5,472 nucleotides of DNA from an uncultured Selenomonas sp. (GTDB lineage: Bacteria; Bacillota; Negativicutes; Selenomonadales; Selenomonadaceae): NCBI GenBank assembly GCA_937915915.1, contig CALGGN010000320.1, forward strand, positions 1-5,472, in the 5' to 3' direction. The notes beneath the pieces are model-generated. The model saw only the letters and a list, made by a program, of their open reading frames with translations, ran no database searches and was not told the origin of the DNA. Below, in pieces: positions 5,314-5,472 of this stretch (position 1 is the stretch's first letter; the number at the start of each line of letters is the position of its first letter). A program made the position numbers and the translations under genes.

Positions 5314-5421
5314 CTACGAAATGCCATGCTGAAGCGTGCCAGCATCCATGGCGGTCACTTCGTCCCGGATTTCGGCATCGTTGAGGCGGTAATAGCCCTA
5401 CATACAGTGTTCGATTCCCCT
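5314..5421 (+). pseudogene. 1-deoxy-D-xylulose-5-phosphate synthase-like gene fragment
   Basis: One frame from 5314 reads LRNAMLKRAS, then HGGHFVPDFGIVEA, then ALHTVFDSP. This is the N-terminal thiamine-diphosphate binding region of DXS-type enzymes (usually ...ASxHGGHFGPxxGxVEAxxALHxVFDSP...). About 36 codons match, counting both conserved His positions. There is no start codon or ribosome binding site before it: the frame has a stop at 5272-5274, and the first ATG (5326) is internal to the homology. The expected continuation (DKIVxDVSHQxYPHKxLTG) is absent after 5421. One Gly of the HFGP motif has become Val. It therefore looks like a small relic of a roughly 580-residue gene. The frame stays open to the window edge by chance or through a second remnant. 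Homology is by recognition and should be confirmed. Confidence 0.72.
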
Positions 5422-5445
5422 AATGCACCTCCTTCTCTTTTTCTC

Positions 5446-5472
5446 GAAGCTAGTCCCTTTAGGGGGCGGGGG
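5446..5472 (+). mobile_element. Possible IS200/IS605-type right end / TnpB C-terminus remnant
   Basis: The last bases read GAAGCTAGTCCC then TTTAGGGGGCGGGG, translating as EASPFRGRG. This resembles the C-terminus of many IS605-family TnpB proteins (EAPSFRxG), where the coding end overlaps the right-end hairpin with a CTTTAG apex. Only a short CCC/GGG core of the stem pairs here, and the window ends inside the motif. It directly follows the point where DXS homology stops (5421), so it could mark an insertion boundary. Low confidence. Confidence 0.27.

Noticed and set aside
4863..5345. 160-codon open frame on the minus strand
   Set aside because: It lies antisense to the second VOC gene with its four metal ligands. 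The translation is composition-biased and unlike any family I know.
1..5472. CRISPR array, tRNA, rRNA or riboswitch
   Set aside because: No regularly spaced repeat series, no cloverleaf or conserved riboswitch core was recognised by eye. The 21-bp repeats occur only as pairs and are better explained as operators.

Overview
This is an accessory stretch of a low-to-mid GC Bacillota chromosome. A member of the Negativicutes (Selenomonas-like) or a Clostridia gut anaerobe is my best guess. The basis is an EFR1-type flavodoxin/ferredoxin protein, a Tn4451/TnpX-like large serine recombinase tail, strong AGGAGG-type ribosome binding sites, and the style of the VOC and AraC proteins. The taxonomy is inference only.

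Layout. Bases 1-466 hold the broken 3' end of a large serine recombinase gene, with two visible lesions that each coincide with an inverted repeat. A leftward two-gene operon follows: an AraC-family regulator with an Arabinose_bd-type sensor domain (1257-2264) and, one base after its stop, an EFR1-family flavodoxin/2x[4Fe-4S] protein (476-1255). Divergent from it is a YaeR/GloA2-like VOC metalloprotein (2426-2812). A hairpin-rich gap (2813-2991) separates this gene from a second leftward AraC regulator of cupin type (2992-3882). Divergent from that regulator are a Cof-type HAD phosphatase (4028-4831) and a second VOC protein (4899-5282). The right edge (5283-5472) has no intact gene. It carries a fragment of a 1-deoxy-D-xylulose-5-phosphate synthase-like gene and, at the very end, a motif resembling an IS200/IS605 right end.

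How the genes may work together. The region contains two modules of the same plan: an AraC regulator facing a small enzyme gene across a short divergent promoter region. In both intergenic regions I found a direct repeat with an exact 21-bp period (2349/2370 and 3907/3928). This is the geometry of the araI1-I2 half-sites bound by AraC proteins, and the two repeats differ in sequence, as expected for two different regulators. This is the most informative finding in the window. The enzymes suggest redox or reactive-metabolite handling (EFR1 electron carrier, two glyoxalase-fold metalloproteins, a sugar-phosphate phosphatase), but no substrate can be assigned from sequence. The window is bordered by decayed mobile or gene remnants on both sides, which fits a reshuffled accessory locus. 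I see no clearly new defence or biosynthetic system, no CRISPR array and no RNA gene.
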